DNA from: Isoetes taiwanensis
Taxonomy: Eukaryota; Streptophyta; Lycopodiopsida; Isoetales; Isoetaceae
NCBI GenBank assembly: GCA_021234155.1
Contig: JAJEKV010000013.1
Span: forward strand, 1,005,787 to 1,069,786
Direction: 5' to 3'
DNA: 64,000 nucleotides
Position 1 is the first letter of the stretch. Each line of letters begins with the position of its first letter. Shown in pieces: positions 43,518 through 55,766 of this stretch. The notes beneath the pieces were generated by a model. It saw nothing but the letters and a program-made list of their open reading frames with translations, did no database searches and was not told where the DNA came from. The position numbers and the translations under genes were made by a program.

Positions 43518-45740
43518 GTAACTTTCCCCGGAAATATACGCCATAAATACATATATTTCTAGGCCTCGTCACTGTACAAGCCTATCATTATAGCCTTGTA
43601 CACCATAGTAAGTGGAAAAGGGAACATAGCTAAGTTATTTACATAACTTAGCCAACCTTAGGCTTAAAACCATTTCCACATGGCCTCAACCTATTGGGCA
43701 CCCGCCACATGGAGGCACCCCATTGGAGCCACGTGGCAGTAACATGGAACCCTAACCCATAAGTATCCTAACCCTAACCCTAGGTCACTTTTTGGATCCA
43801 CCTACCTTGTGACCTGTTCTACACCCAGAACTCCGTTTCGAACACCGTTCGTTGCGGCATAGCTCAGATTGACAGCCCCAAAACAGTATGCTCATCAGAA
43901 GGAGGAGGAATCACTCGACTCATCATCAAGTCATGGAGACCCTGGGAGTTGGAGGAAATTTGTCTGGAGCAGGTATTTATAGTAGCTTCAAAGGTAGATC
44001 ATCTGGAACCTAGGATTCCAGATGAGCTAGTATCTTATCTTGTTAGTAGAGCCTTCCTAGGTTTGGAACCCTAATCAATGAACCCTAACTGTAAGTTAGA
44101 TGCATGTGATTAGGATTAGATGTATCTTCATTATTGATCATATTATATTGATGTACGATGTTGGTTGATCTTATATTTGCACCCCTTGTGTATTGGGAAG
44201 GGGAGTAGAGACCTAGTGGCTATTATCTAAATGATGCTTCTAGTTTAGACCCTTAGTTCCTATTATTATGCGGCCTATGCAAGGGAATGACTTACCACTA
44301 CACAACGAGGCTAGTGGCAAAGTGGATGGGGGTCCTTGCTGAGTGTGGCTAATGGGGACCCATGGTGAATTAGGTCTATAGTCGGTCACTTCCTATGGGC
44401 CGGGCATGGGTTTGACACTTCCTGGGTCAATGGTGTCGCCCTGAGTGCATAACAGAGATAGGTTCCGTACGTACGAAATTAAAAACTTTGGACGTATAAA
44501 GTCAAAAAATATGTAATTTATTATTTAAAATGTATTTCACGTATTTTTCTCTTGCCGAACGGAAAAAAAAATCGCGTATGCGAAACCCTCTAAACTGCGT
44601 ATGCGAAAGTTTTTTCGCGTACCGAAAATTGTATAAAGCGCGTACGCGAAGGTTTTTTTTTCCCCTTTCGCGTACATGAAAAAACTTTTGCATACGCGGT
44701 TTAGAAGGTTTCGCGTACGGGAAATTCAAATTTCAAATTTGTACGCGAAAAAAAAGGAGCCGTGTACGCGCTTGATACTGTTTCGTGTACACGAAAAAAA
44801 CTTTTGTGTACGCGGCTTAGAAGTTTTCGCGTACGCGAATTTTAAATTTCAAATTTGTACGCGATTTTTTTTTTCATGTACACGGTTTTCACTGTTTCGC
44901 GTACGCGAAAGTTGTTTCGCGTGCGCGAATTAGTATAAATCGCGTATGCGAATTTTTTCGCGTACGAGAAAAAACTTTCACGTACGTGCTTTAATTCTTT
45001 TCGCGTACGTGAAAATCTTCCGACGTCGGAATGATTTTTTGCCATATTTTTTACGTATTATACGATAAATTTGTGCCATATCATACGAATAATATGTACT
45101 GCGTATAAAATGTATGGAGTATTGAACCTATCCCTGGCCCGGACCCTCAGGAGTTGCAGGTGTTTGCCTGGCTCTCGTTTTGGGGAGTTCAGTCGGGTAC
45201 GAATCGTGTGCCATCACGATTCTCTAGCCACCCATGGAACCACTAGACCTCAGGAAGGGGAGATGGAACCTTTCCTACCTCATCAGACCGGGATGCAACC
45301 TGGACTAGTCTCGATTGGTGATACCATGAGACTATGTATCTGGCAGGTTATAGTCACGCCAGAGCCCAATCTAGCCATTCTGCAAAGTATGCATAGGAGG
45401 GGCGGATGGAGTGGTCAACCCTAGTCATTGTCTATAGCCAGCCCCGCCATTGTTACACCTCGTTCTGCTCTACCTTGTAGCCTAGCCATCAGTCTACTTC
45501 CTTATGAGTCTGAACTTGGGTAGGAGCTCTCATGTTTTATGGCATGTTGATATCTTTGTTGGATCTTATGGATGTATGGATGTGCTACACTTCGAGGCAG
45601 TTAGATGTATTGTTGTTGTCAGTGCTGACATTATGTTATACTTCCGCTGTTATAGGAGCCCATAGGGGAAGGGCGTCAAGGCAGCTCCGTGTCCCCTTCC
45701 TGCACTGGGGATATCTTCGTATTCTCTCTATTGTATAGAC
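43518..45740 (+). repeat. LTR fragment D, related to LTR B, with a nested insertion
   Basis: It starts TGTAACTTTCCCCGG and follows LTR B (reverse complement) block by block: catttccacatggcct, ccctaaccctagg, ttgggaaggggagtagagac, gggtaggagctctcatgtttta, gctgttataggagcccatag. The match stops near 45711, so the last 120 bp or so are missing. A 676-bp block interrupts it at 44457-45132. No flanking gypsy coding sequence, so this is a solo or truncated LTR. The exact right end is uncertain. Confidence 0.75.
44457..45132. mobile_element. Palindrome-rich insertion with 9-bp terminal inverted repeats
   Basis: The ends are GATAGGTTC and GAACCTATC. Between them the motif TTTCGCGTACGCGAA and variants (CGCGTATGCG, CGTGTACACG, CACGTACGTG) recur about 20 times in both orientations, separated by A/T runs. 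It interrupts LTR D at a point where the related LTRs are continuous. No ORF of note. It could be a MITE-like element or an expanded palindrome array. A target duplication is not clear. Confidence 0.6.
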
Positions 45741-46570
45741 AATGATATTTTCCGGAAAGCAAACCTGTGTTCCAATCGAACATGCAAAGGCAGGTTTTCT
45801 ACAAAAACTACATAACCTTATCAATTAAATAACAATTACCGACACTCCGACACTGATAGTCAAGTTGCTTGCAAATAGTGGTAGAAATTATCATGATGTA
45901 ATCCAATTTAAAATTAAACATGCATATATATACTCATGTCCAACCAAATATTTTGCCCGCTGCATGGTTTATAATGTTCACATCTAGAAACCAGACATAG
46001 CTTAGAATGAAGAAAAACTCTATTTTGCATATCCAACCAAGGACATTTCTACTGTGTGGTTTATATATGTTTTTGCATATCCAATCAAGGACATTTCTAA
46101 TGTGTGGTTTATATATGCTCACTAAAAGGTAGTCATAGCTTACAAATAAATCCCTATTTTGCTATCCAACCAAGGCCAATTCTATAGTCTCTAAGATTAT
46201 GTGATCAGAAAACGAAAATGTATAGAAGGAAAAAAATTTCAAACACTGTAATATCGTACAACTGAAACCTCATAACTCATACTTGAAAAGCTAAATACCT
46301 TATCATAGCCAATGCCAAGCTCTTGTACATCACTATTAGCATATCCTTGTGCCTGTTTGCAATTTGAAGGAATTAGTTGAAGAGAGAAGTGCAAAAGAAA
46401 GAATAATGGAAGCAAGTTCTCAACATCACATATAGAGAGATTTGTAAGACATAAATATTCATTGCCAGCTTTAGCCATTGTTGTAACTCATTAAAAATGA
46501 AAATGTTTCTATGGATATCCAACTCTGTCAGGACAAAGAACAACAGATCTAATAGTAGAATAATATCTAA
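45741..46570. other. Unassigned AT-rich region
   Basis: No gene recognised. Contains a 49-bp tandem duplication at about 46022-46119 (ttttgcatatccaaccaagg and its variant) and a candidate mini-exon at 46299-46352. Confidence 0.4.
46022..46119. repeat. 49-bp tandem duplication
   Basis: Two adjacent copies share gcatatccaa, caaggacatttcta and tgtgtggtttatatatg, with two or three differences. Confidence 0.8.
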
Positions 46571-46575
46571 CCAAT

Positions 46576-47476
46576 TCTAGTATGTCCAAAATATGCTGCT
46601 CTACTGTGTAACACCTTAGCAGTTGTTTAATGCAGCATTGTTTCCTCTAATGAATCAAATTCAAACATTTATAACATTTTCCTCTAAATTGGTGATGAAT
46701 ATGGGCAATGAGCATTGAAATTGATTTGCCTCTAGCATTTCAAAAGGTACATATTCTATTTTTGCTGAACCAGAGATCATTAACCAACTAAGAAGTGTGG
46801 CACAGTAAGGCAATTATTCCTAACCATCTCGTAACCTATAGCTTGTTGCTAGTATCACATCCTAGGAAATGCATGAAATAGGATAAGTATATTATCTCAA
46901 CTGCAATGATGTTTCTCATCTGGAATTCTCTGCTAAGGAGATTCGGCTAAGGGCCCTATACATGGAAAACTTGATTCATAGTCCTAGATCATAAAGTGCT
47001 TTCTCTGCTCCTAACGTGCCAGATTATGCAGATAGCACCTCAGTCTAGTATGCCCAAAATATAGCAGTTGTTTAATGCAGAATTGTTTCCTCTAATGAAT
47101 CAAATTCAAACATTTATAACATTTTCCTCTAAACTGGTGACTAATATGGGCAATGAGCATTGAAATTGATTTGCCTCTAGCATTTTCAGAAGGTACATAT
47201 TCTATTTTTGTTGAACCAGAGATCATTAACCAAGTAAGAAGTGTGGCAGAGTAAGGCAATTATTCGTAACCATCTCGTAACCTATAGCTTGTTGCTAGTA
47301 TCACATGACATCCTAGGAAATGCATGAAATAGGATAAGTGCATTATCTCAACTGGAATGATGCCTCTCATATGGAATTCTCTGCTAAGGAGATTTGGCTA
47401 AGGGCCCTAGACATGGAGAACTTGATTCATAGTCCCAGATCATTAAGTGCTTTCTCTGCTCCTAACATGCCAGATT
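46576..47476. repeat. Tandem duplication of about 445 bp
   Basis: Copies 46576-47043 and 47044-47476 align end to end with few differences (for example agcagttgtttaatgcag at 46618 and 47063; gaaatgcatgaaataggata in both). The first has about 22 extra bases near its start. High identity implies a recent event. Confidence 0.92.
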
Positions 47477-48057
47477 CAACGTTAGCTAGAACAAAAAAGA
47501 AAGTTAGGTTAACGGAAAATGTTTAACGGAGCAATGACAATCAATTTGCCTTACATCAAAGGAAAACTTTCTGTCGCATGCTCTGCAACATGGTTGTTAC
47601 CCTTTCCTCATTAATAAAACTATCTATACAAAGCCATCGAATAAAAAACTTACAAATTTGAAAATATTATTCATTGTTGTCATCTTGTATTTACATAAGC
47701 TGGTAGCAGCATGGAAGAGTCCATCAGATGACTTATGACGTTTCCAACAATGTGCTATAAATTCAGAAATAATGCTCAATTCCGTTAGCAACGCATATCT
47801 TCTAGAGGAAATTCAAAATGCAGCATATAGAAAAAGGCAAGTAGGAAATTGTGAAGCTAGGAATGTGTCTTATAAAAGATGAATCAGCCTTTTACTGTAA
47901 AAGTAGATGGATCTATCCGATTTAAATAGCTATTCAATGCATTAACATGATGAACAACCTGGAAATGTGTTGCAGAAACAATTAGACACTCAACTCTTTC
48001 CATGCATTTTGTTGAAGATGCTTGTAACAGAAATTGAGCCCTGCCATTTAAGTAAGT
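47477..48057. other. Unassigned AT-rich region
   Basis: No coding or repeat signal that I can support. Confidence 0.4.
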
Positions 48058-48305
48058 GACAAAGTATTTTACCTCCGATTTTGCAACGCTCCAGGCACTT
48101 GAAATGCCACTCCTGTAAAACAGGGCTCATACATATTTCAATTCGACATGATATTACATAATCTTATATGCTGTATACCGAAAAGTATTTTACCTCCAAT
48201 TTTGCAAAGCTCCACGCACTTCAAATGGCACTTTTGTGAAATAGAGCTCATACATATTTAAATTCGAAATATTATTACATAATCTTATATGCTATACATC
48301 GAAAC
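48058..48305. repeat. Tandem duplication of about 123 bp
   Basis: Both copies contain agtattttacctcc, ttttgcaa, a gctccacgcactt-like stretch and tattacataatcttatatgct. On the minus strand each includes the same candidate splice-bordered 40-nt exon. Confidence 0.85.
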
Positions 48306-48599
48306 ATTCGCGAGCAAATAAAAGCAGGTAGAAGCTCTCTGGCCCCCTTTCAACTGGAATCCAAGAAGTTGGTCATTGCAACTCTATGTCTTCCTCTTCA
48401 ATTGGAATTCGGGTGTTGGGAGAAAGCAAATATGCAGTAGACACAAAGCTAGGAGTGCCGAGAGTAGCAAAATGGCAGCGTCGAGAAAAAATACCCTGAG
48501 AAAACTCTATTCTATATCAAAATCCCATTATCCCACCTCCTTAAATTTTCATGCATATTTAGTGCTGGAAACATTTATCGGAACTTGTTTACAACTTAA

Positions 48600-48640
48600 T
48601 CTCCACTAGTAACGGGTGCCCGGCGTTGCCGGGCATAAAT
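48600..48640 (+). mobile_element. Candidate Helitron 5' terminus
   Basis: A|TCTCCACTAGTAACGGGTGCC followed by the hairpin-like CCCGGCGTTGCCGGGC. Plant Helitrons often begin TCT...ACTA... with a CCCG...GTTGC...CGGG segment close behind, inserted between A and T. I could not find a matching CTRR 3' end with hairpin, so the extent is unknown. Confidence 0.35.
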
Positions 48641-49083
48641 ATGGTTCTATTCTAGAAATTGAGCTTAATGCTTGCTTTTGCAATAGTTATTGCTTCTTCT
48701 AGATGCCTACGGAAACTACACATGAAAATGCATTTAAAAAATTGGCTATCATAATGCATTAATAGCTGTATATTGAGTTAGATCCCAATTGAACTTATTG
48801 TTAGAAGTTGAAACTTGTAGATTTCATTCTACTTAGAGTTATTTGCAAGAGTTACCAACATTTGGGAGTTATTTGGGTTGTTAGAGGTTGAACTTCAAGC
48901 ATCAAGTTAATTTGTGTAGGTCCTTTTGAAAGGTCATTCCGTAATGCAAAGCAAAGCATTGTTCAAATGCAATTTATGATATTATGAAATTAAGGCACTC
49001 ATAAAAAAAATTATTTCATCTACATGAATTGTATTGTGCATCTAATTCTTCAACAGATTGTAGATTAGCAGACAAATCTCTTC

Positions 49084-49190
49084 TATACTACCAAGTACAC
49101 TCTTTCTTTTGGCTCAACAACGATGGGCTTCCTCTTTCATACTACCAAGTACACTATTTCTTTTGGCTCAACAATTATAAACCTTTTTGT
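49084..49190. repeat. 52-bp tandem duplication
   Basis: Two copies of atactaccaagtacac followed by tttcttttggctcaacaa. Confidence 0.8.
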
Positions 49191-51150
49191 GCTCAATGAC
49201 TTCAAACAGCTCTTAGCATAACTAATGCTTTGATATATCATTGCTTATATAAATAGAAGTTTCAATTAAGTGGCCGGCTAATATTTGGACCTAAATTTGA
49301 ATGGCTATCTTTCATTTAAATCTAAAATGGCATTCATGTGATTTTTAGCATCTTGTAGGCTGGGAACATCTCAAATGTAGCCAACAATCGTTTTCCCTAG
49401 AAGATGAGGTGCATTCCTTATGCGTCAGGAACATCATTTGAGAATAGTACCTTTAGATTTGCAAGTACGCTGTCTACAACCCCTTCATATGGAAATGAAG
49501 CATAAGCACAAAGAGCAGAATGTCATGTACATATGAAGATGATGGACCTTGACAGGATGATGGACCTTGACTGTTGCTCTAAGGCAAGTACTTTGGCTGA
49601 ACAATTTAGTAATGCATGTTGCTTTTATATTATAAAGGTTCTAGTCAATATCCAATCACACACCATTACGTGAATGACTAAGATGCCTCTTCTATTTTTG
49701 GCATCATGCAATTTGAAATTTATGTAAAAAGTACCTTAGCTAATAACAAATGCTTTTCAAGAAAAGGGCTATAAATACACTCTCAACACATCAATCTTAC
49801 TAAAATAAGATTGATTGCTACTCATATTTTACAACAAAGCTTCTTTGGAAGATAAAGAACAGGAGAATTGGAAGTAAACAATAATAGTTTTGTCTTAAAG
49901 AACAATAGAAATGGCAATTTACTCTATTCGAAGTTAACACCTCACATTTGGTTAGTGGCAACTATCTCAAAGCGATCTGTCGGAACTATAACATCAAAGT
50001 CAATCCTTTGCACCTAGATACTCTAAACTTGGCATGGTGTGCTTGTAGTCAATTTAGCAGGTGAAGCTCATTTGGATGAATCGAAAGATCTAGTCCGCGA
50101 ATAAACAATGGACAAATAGTCAAGAACTTGAGGTTGGCTAAGAATTAAGGCAATGGGTTTTACGGAGATGTCACTTCCACTTGCACCCCAAGAATCAAAG
50201 AAACCAAACAATAATATTCCGACTCTGACTATAGTTCCATTACTTGAGTTTGCTCATGTTTTCCTCTGTCTATATGGTCATACGCCATTCGCTGCAACAA
50301 TCATTACACAAAATACAAAGCAACTTGGGAAGATGAATGAAAGAAAGTACTTCTTTCAGCTTGTCATACCTTCGTAAGTTGAATATTCTAATAGAAAAAA
50401 CTTAAGCATGCACATTCAATTTGCTCTAGATCATAGTTGCATGTACAAAGGGTTACAAACAATGTGCCTACTCTATTCTCTGCATCTGGATGATGGATAG
50501 AAATGGACAATAATGTGGACAATACTCATATATAATTCGAAATACAATGGGTCTTCAAGGTGGGTCGCAAAATAACTTGCCTCGTAGCTCATGTAGGAAA
50601 GAATTGACTTCTTCAGTTTGTTTGGACACAAATTCAAGATCTTGGGGCCTCTTTCAAAATAAGATTTCACGTGGACAAAATAGAGCGAAGTTCCCATTAA
50701 TAGAATGCTCCATTTGTTTCTTTCATTCTCGATAATATAGTGCCCTGCTCAAACTAAAGAACAAATTACCTTATGCAAAACTGAATGTACTCTAAGGGGG
50801 CCTTCTTCGCCTTCCACCTAAGCTGCGCAAGAAGAGCCCGAAGCCGATCCCAGGGCCTTCATGATGACGAATTCATGACTGTTTAATTTGTATGAAAGTT
50901 TACCATCATGTGCGACATGCCATCCTCAAGTCATGCAAAAGGTAGCAATGCAAGTATGAAAATCAATATAGAATAGAGCATAAACAACTACCGCATTAAA
51001 TAATGTCTTGCGTATAAATCAGGATAGAATACTTACTTGCTTGGGTAAGTGCATACCCTCTTCAAATTTGCACTTAAATGCAAAAAATTCAGACATTTGC
51101 TGATTATATTGTTGTGATCTGCAGAATTGTCCATGAGACTTCATCATAAT
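49191..51150. other. Unassigned region
   Basis: No convincing gene. A short tandem gatgatggaccttgac occurs near 49540-49570. Open frames are short and mostly in AT-rich sequence. Confidence 0.4.
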
Positions 51151-51690
51151 CGATGAAGAAATTAGTATCTTGTTCTAGCCGAGGAGATGCATCGTGCGGC
51201 TTGACTCTAGGAAAATAAGTACCAAAACTCATTATTAAATCCATCACATCAAAGGAAAAAAACAGCAAAAGTCGACGATATACCTTCGGGTGCACTCACA
51301 TTGGTAAAGGCCTCCTTTGAATGTGCATTTGTGCCCGAGAACATGCCAAGGCAAAGGCGGCATGCATGATATTGTAGGAGACCATTTCATAATGGTAAAA
51401 CTAAAGTGCCAACTTCAACCATCCTGTTGAGCGGAAACTAATAATCATGAAGATATAATTATAATGTTCTAGCCAAGGATGCATCATAAGCTTGGCTCAT
51501 GAAAAGGAAATGCCAAAATTCATCAATGAAACCATCACATAAAGGAGAACAAAAGTCACCACTTAGGAGCATACCTTCCAGTTGCATTGGAATTACATTG
51601 GTGAAGGCCTCCAAAGAAAGAGAGTGTCTGTTGTGCACATAACATGCCAAGGCAAGACAGCAAGCACGGTATTCTAGGAGACCTCTAGGA
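51150..51690. repeat. Tandem duplication of about 300 bp containing candidate exons
   Basis: 51160-51390 and 51465-51690 share tgttctagcc, ccatcacat, attggt(a/g)aaggcctcc, acatgccaaggcaa and taggagacc, at moderate identity, suggesting an older duplication. Confidence 0.7.
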
Positions 51691-51856
51691 GACCTCTGAG
51701 TTTAATGCTTTGTGTTTTTGATGCACCAGTGTTCCTTCCACTTAAACCATGCATAATCCAAAATGTAAATGGGAGAATAAAAAAATGTGAGTTCATGCAC
51801 AAACTACATTTGGTAGTCAATAAAAAAATCTGGAAAGTCTGATGGCGTAGGGCATT

Positions 51857-52215
51857 TGTAGATGTACACATATATGAAGCTCTGCCCTAGAGTATGCTAC
51901 ACATAATATGAGTAAATATCAAAGAAGTAGCTATGAGAGTTCAAGTATACACAACAGCATTGCAAAATTTATAGAGTAAAGCATTTACCAATAGAGATGC
52001 TCAGAATAGATATGACTCTATGACTGATCTTGCTTCTTTATGTGCACATATATGCAGCTCTCTGCCCTAGAGTATGCTACACATAATATGAGTAAATGTT
52101 AAAGAAGTAGCTTTGAAAATTCAAGTATACAGAACAGCATCGCAAAATTTATAGAATAAAAGCAGAGATGCTCGAGGAATAGATCTGACTCTATGGTGAT
52201 CTTGCTTCCTTTACA
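51857..52215. repeat. Tandem duplication of about 178 bp
   Basis: Copies begin gtacacatatatgaagctct and gtgcacatatatgcagctct. They share gccctagagtatgctacac, ataatatgagtaaat, caaaatttatag and gatcttgcttc. Confidence 0.88.
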
Positions 52216-52839
52216 TAGCTATGTTACGACAATCGCTAATAACTCAATAATATCTTGCTTTAGCGGCTATAGAACGATAAGAAAAGGCTATTGAAAATAG
52301 AACAATAGGATTGAGCATACCGAATAGAGGCTATTGAAAATAGAAGCATGATCAAGCTTTCACATATGATCGGTCTGAATTAACATGGAGCATTTCTGGC
52401 GTGGAGCTAGCGGTTCATGTAATTTCAATTGGCCAAATAGTTGCCCGGCCATTCACATGTACACAATATTATCGCTCCATATCCGGTGATTAAAGACGAC
52501 AACCTAAGATCCTTTCTAAGAGGGATACCATGCAAACAACGGTATATGGGCAGCGGCCATGGCTTTGGAAGATCCAGTGGGGCCCATGCCGGGATGCGCG
52601 TCTTTGCAGAAAAAACCAATCTAAGCAAATTTACCATAATAAAAATCATACCTTCAGATTGAGCATGCCTCTTGATGGTCGGTAGAATGCATCCCCAGAG
52701 AAGCACGTAGCTCACGAATACAAAAGAAACCACAACCCTAACCATAGTCGTAGCCTCCATGATGTAGTGCATGCTTCGGAATGACGATGCATGGGTGGAA
52801 GCCTCATCTGAAAAATTCCTAAATCTGGCAACATCGAAA

Positions 52840-53715
52840 CCATTTGAAATGGCACAAAAATGCTCTCTAAATTTTTGGAACATCGGGAATGTTTTCCGGC
52901 TGCCAAAATCCTTCAGACCTTACAAGATCATCTTAGAAAAAATTCCAAAAAGGTCTTCCACTTGTCGGAAAAACCAAATTTAAACAATAGGATTTAAAAA
53001 GGATAATATCTTGAGAACAACATCATGGATTAAGCATGCATACTGCATAAGTGAATCATAAATCTAACACCATGCAAAATGCTACATGGCAGTAAATGGG
53101 CCTTATCCAGAGCAATATTTAAGAATTAGAAACCAAGCCAGGATCAAACCTGATTAGAAGCACTCCAGATATAAGCACCATGTCAGAACAGTTGTTGTCT
53201 ACTTCAACCGAATCTATTTGTATCCAACTGTTTTGGGCATCCAAGCAAAACATCACAGTACCAGGAATGCTTGCCATAATCTCAGGGAGACTCCAGTCAT
53301 TTCTGGAAAATGCTTATGCCCATCGGCTACATGAATAGGCACCCCTTCATCTGTCTATAAAGTCGTTGCAGTCCCAAAGAGCCGATCCAATGAAGTGGCA
53401 GTCAAGAAACGTCAAGAACAACCCAACCTGTAGGGTTTACCCATTGCGGCATCTTAGCGCCAAGAGTCCCAGTAGCAGATCAAATCCACGATGTCCTCCA
53501 TGCCGTTCACATACGCATGCCAGATTTGAAGGTCGAAATCAGAAAGGGGTAAAATCGAAACCCAAATCAAGGCTAAGGAATTTTTCCCGATTTTTTAGCA
53601 AATCGGAGTTATTTTCTGGCAGCCAAAACCCTCGAAACCTTAGGAAATAAAATTAAGAGAAAATTCCAAAAAATTTTCGGAACCCCGGAAAAACCAAACT
53701 TAAACAATAGGATAT
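52840..53715. repeat. Dispersed duplicate of about 150 bp
   Basis: 52840-52995 and 53565-53715 share ttttc(c/t)ggc, gccaaaa, a gaaaattccaaaaa-like stretch, ggaaaaaccaaa and taaacaatagga. Confidence 0.65.
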
Positions 53716-54000
53716 ATAAGGGAATGAATGAAATTTACTGACTCTTACCCAATTGGCCAGCCACGATAGGCTAAATATTCTTGGCTTCTTTATTAACAGC
53801 CACATATACATGGAAGCTGGAACCCAACATCAGTTACATTAAATAATGCAAAACTAGAAGGACGTTTTACCCTTATTCACGAAGTTGTTTAGAATCCACA
53901 AGGGACAGGCTCAGAGAGTGCCAGGTAATTAGACCATCAACCCAATATGATAGTATACGCTCTATATATGTATTCTTTTTTTAATCACTTACCTAAATCT
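53716..54000. other. Unassigned region before LTR E
   Basis: No gene or repeat recognised. Confidence 0.4.
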
Positions 54001-54139
54001 GTCCACCTTCCGTAATTTAATGTCAGTTCACGTTAATTACCGTTCAACTTTCCCCGGGTTATAAATTGCGCATTACACATCATTTCAAGCTTGATCACCT
54101 TCAACATGACAACTTTTGTGTGACTTATAATTTCGCATT

Positions 54140-54242
54140 ATCTCTTCAAGGTGGGGAGACTTGCTTCCAACATGTCATGTGTTGGCCCAGAGCAAGAACA
54201 GTCTTGATGCTAAGGACAACATCACTTTCAAGGTGGGGAGAA
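54140..54242 (+). other. 3' internal end and duplicated polypurine tract of element E
   Basis: caaggtggggagacttgctt at about 54149 and tcaaggtggggagaa ending at 54242, with a gctaaggacaacatca-like spacer that matches element C's gccgaggacagcatca. No coding sequence is left upstream. Confidence 0.75.
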
Positions 54243-55755
54243 TGTGACGTTCCACGTATTTATACGCCCTTTTGGGTATAAATACATGACACATCACTAT
54301 GAATAATTAATGCACATCATTAATTATTAAGGTGGAAACCTAACCCTAAACCCTAATTCGAATTTAGGGCTTAACCTAATATTAAAAAGGCCTAAATATC
54401 AATTAGTTAAGGATAACTAATCTAGAACTGCCACCTGGCCCAAATTGATTGGGCAAGGCAGACCTACCAGCTTGGGACACCCAAATTGGGGCCTCCACCC
54501 CAATTTGCCCCAAATCGATTTGGGGGAAATAGGTGAAGGAGAGCTGCTGCTCACCTTGGATTCCAGCCAGAAGGATGGAGAACCAGAGAGATAGCTATAA
54601 TACCAGTTAGTTTAGCGTAGCTTGTATTCTTCTAACCCTTGTTTGAGTAGATGGATGATTAGATTCTATTCTATGATCTACTTATGATGATGATGATGGA
54701 TGATTGTATCTGATTCTATTTTCTCTTTCTGTTCCTCCTGTGTTCTATTGGATTAAGGGGGGTACAGACCTAAAGGCTATCTAGATTTAGCGATGCTCCT
54801 AGCTAGAACCCCTTAAATCCCATTAAATGCGGCCTGTGCACAAGAGCCCACCTGGCTGGGGATGCTATGATGTGATTCAGCACCAGATAACGAGTATGAT
54901 GGTGAATCGGGGGTGGGGTCTTGCCTAGCGCAGCTACAGGATTCCTACAGTGGGCTAGGCTTATAGTTGGTCACGGAGAGGGCCGGGTATGGGTCTGACA
55001 CTTCCTGGGTCGCAGGTGTCGAGCCAATATTTCTTGGGCGCTCTGGGCTCGAACGGGCAGGTGAGCCGGCCTTTAGATTTAGGGGAGTAAGTCGGGTACG
55101 GACGCGGGGGTCACTAAGGGGGGCATGCGTTCTCTAGCACACCCAGGGATCCGTCATGCTCGGGGAGGGGACGCCTCTCCGACCTACCGCGACCGGGGAG
55201 ATGTAACCCGGAGTAGTTCTATAGGGTGATTCCATGGGATTGCATTTCTGGAAGGCTACAATCACGCCATAGCATGTTCCAGCCTATCTGCAAAGTGTGC
55301 ACAGGAGGGGCGGATGGAGTGGACTACCCTAGCGATTGTTCTATGCCAGCCAACGTTATTGTTATGATTCCGTCTATTGTTATCTGGAGGCCTTGACTGT
55401 CAGTTGATTTCTATGAGTCTGAGCCGGGGTAGAGCCTTTATTTATGATGCATTTCCTTTGTTATGTTGGTATTCTGTTGTATTCGTATTGATGATGATGG
55501 GCCACCCTTCGTGGTGGTATATTATTTATTTGTCTTATTGCCAGGTGCTAACATGTATGTACGCTTCCGCTATATAGGATTCCCATAGAAGGCGTGGGAC
55601 GAATGACACCTCCGTGTCCTTCACCCGGACACTTGCCCATCACAAGTGGTCCGAGTCAGACGGAGGGCTTTTCTATGGTGGAGTAGCCGCCATGGAAGAG
55701 GGGATTTCCCGTATTTATACGATGGGAGCATCGTATAGGTTCGGGGACCGTCACA
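54243..55755 (+). repeat. 3' LTR of a chromovirus E (truncated element)
   Basis: 1513 bp from TGTGACGTTCC to CCGTCACA, behind a PPT. It shares the family block with C (ggcctgtgcacaagagcccacctgg) and the tail ccgctatataggattcccat. Telo-box-like aaccctaaaccctaattcg at about 54343. The rest of this element is missing. Confidence 0.88.
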
Positions 55756-55766
55756 GAACTTAATGA

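Larger units (their letters stand above)
46299..52883 (-). other. Possible scattered exons of an unknown host gene
   Basis: Minus-strand stretches look like exons. 52883-52652 opens at ATG, encodes a hydrophobic span VRVVVSFVFVSYVLLWGCIL and ends SEG with a GTATGA donor. 51575 and 51284 end two similar exons (RACCLALACYVHNRHS... and HACRLCLGMFSGTNAHS..., both with EAFTNV) with the same E-G split codon and GTAT donors. 48112-48073 has CAG and GTAAAA borders. 46352-46299 (AQGYANSDVQELGIGYDK) has CAG and GTATTT borders. I do not recognise the protein. Duplicated exons and no continuous frame suggest a degraded or captured gene. Much of it could be chance. Confidence 0.22.

Noticed and set aside
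52441-52662. 73-codon plus-strand ORF
   Set aside because: Opposite the better minus-strand exon candidate and without recognisable content.
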